Source: Avidesulfovibrio sp964369685 (GTDB lineage: Bacteria; Desulfobacterota; Desulfovibrionia; Desulfovibrionales; Desulfovibrionaceae). From it: a DNA stretch of 23,702 nucleotides. Positions within the stretch are counted from its first letter, which is position 1. Each line of letters opens with the position of its first letter. Positions 23,557 to 23,702 of the stretch are shown piece after piece. The notes beneath the pieces were generated by a model. That model worked only from the letters and a program-made list of their open reading frames with translations. It did no database searches and was not told where the DNA came from. Location of the stretch: NCBI GenBank assembly GCA_964369685.1, contig CAYJFB010000030.1, forward strand, positions 1-23,702, written 5' to 3'. A program made the translations under genes and the position numbers.

Positions 23557-23702
23557 TTAATAAAGGTTAATATTTTTTTCTTGTATATAATTTTCTGCTA
23601 ACAGTGAAAACTTGTGCTGTGTTTCTGATTTTACTCCGTCATTGGTTTTATAAAGGGCATGAAATAAAATATCATCCTCTTCTTTTGCCAAAACTTCCAT
23701 AT
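23557..23702 (-). CDS. C-terminal end of an unknown gene upstream of hsdR, partial
   Basis: An open frame runs from the window edge to a TAA at 23557, 10 nt before the hsdR start, so the two are in one operon. From an ATG at 23700 it reads MEVLAKEEDDILFHALYKTN and ends ENYIQEKNINLY, 47 residues. The frame is open through that ATG to the edge, so the real gene probably extends further right. The sequence is charged and helical; I do not recognise a family. By position it may be an accessory gene or part of the restriction-modification locus. Confidence 0.55.
   Translation of the reverse strand, partial: MEVLAKEEDDILFHALYKTNDGVKSETQHKFSLLAENYIQEKNINLY

Noticed and set aside
1..23702. tRNA, rRNA or other structured RNA genes
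   Set aside because: I looked in the intergenic gaps and saw no cloverleaf-type or rRNA-like sequence, only simple hairpins.

Overview
The window looks like chromosome from a Gram-negative deltaproteobacterium, most likely a Desulfovibrionaceae member. The evidence is a YajC whose alanine/glycine-rich N-terminus and IRPQQKR motif resemble Desulfovibrio YajC, an adhesin prefix ending in MPAAGP as in Desulfovibrio type I secreted proteins, a lipid A gene (lpxB), and redox-rich accessory genes. Base composition is moderate to AT-rich, and the 10.2-15.6 kb block looks by eye more AT-rich than secD. The taxon is an inference; there is no rRNA or other marker gene.

Layout. (1) 1-769, minus: N-terminus of a large repetitive, probably type I secreted surface protein, cut by the window edge. 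(2) 1103-7375, minus: tripartite RND efflux cassette, with genes in the order outer-membrane lipoprotein, periplasmic adaptor, inner-membrane pump. The last two overlap by ATGA; two strong stem-loops lie between the first two. (3) 7766-9694, minus: TonB-dependent outer-membrane receptor. (4) 10262-15590, plus: tightly packed six-gene operon, divergent from the receptor. It encodes a cysteine-poor homologue of the 2-hydroxyacyl-CoA dehydratase/double-cubane cluster protein family, a Gln-rich two-TM protein, a NapH-like membrane polyferredoxin, a cysteine-complete family member (YjiM/DCCP-like), its ASKHA ATPase activator, and a cysteine-rich TauE/SafE or DsbD-like membrane protein. (5) 15650-17825, minus: lpxB and rfbD. 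(6) 18070-20170, plus: yajC and secD, separated by a strong terminator-like hairpin and with no secF following. (7) 20463-23702, minus: type I restriction subunit HsdR and the 3' end of a small upstream gene.

The most interesting region is block 4, possibly with block 3. A polyferredoxin could feed electrons to the ATP-driven activator, which reduces the YjiM/DCCP-like protein. The first gene encodes a homologue that keeps the fold signatures but has lost most of the cysteines that would bind the cluster. This suggests an asymmetric or regulatory partner. The divergent TonB receptor suggests, but does not prove, an imported metal complex or cofactor as substrate. I know of no described system with this exact combination, but I could not search for one. 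Several long perfect inverted repeats (916-953, 5664-5706, 7662-7730, 9826-9842) are in intergenic DNA and are not explained by the coding annotation.
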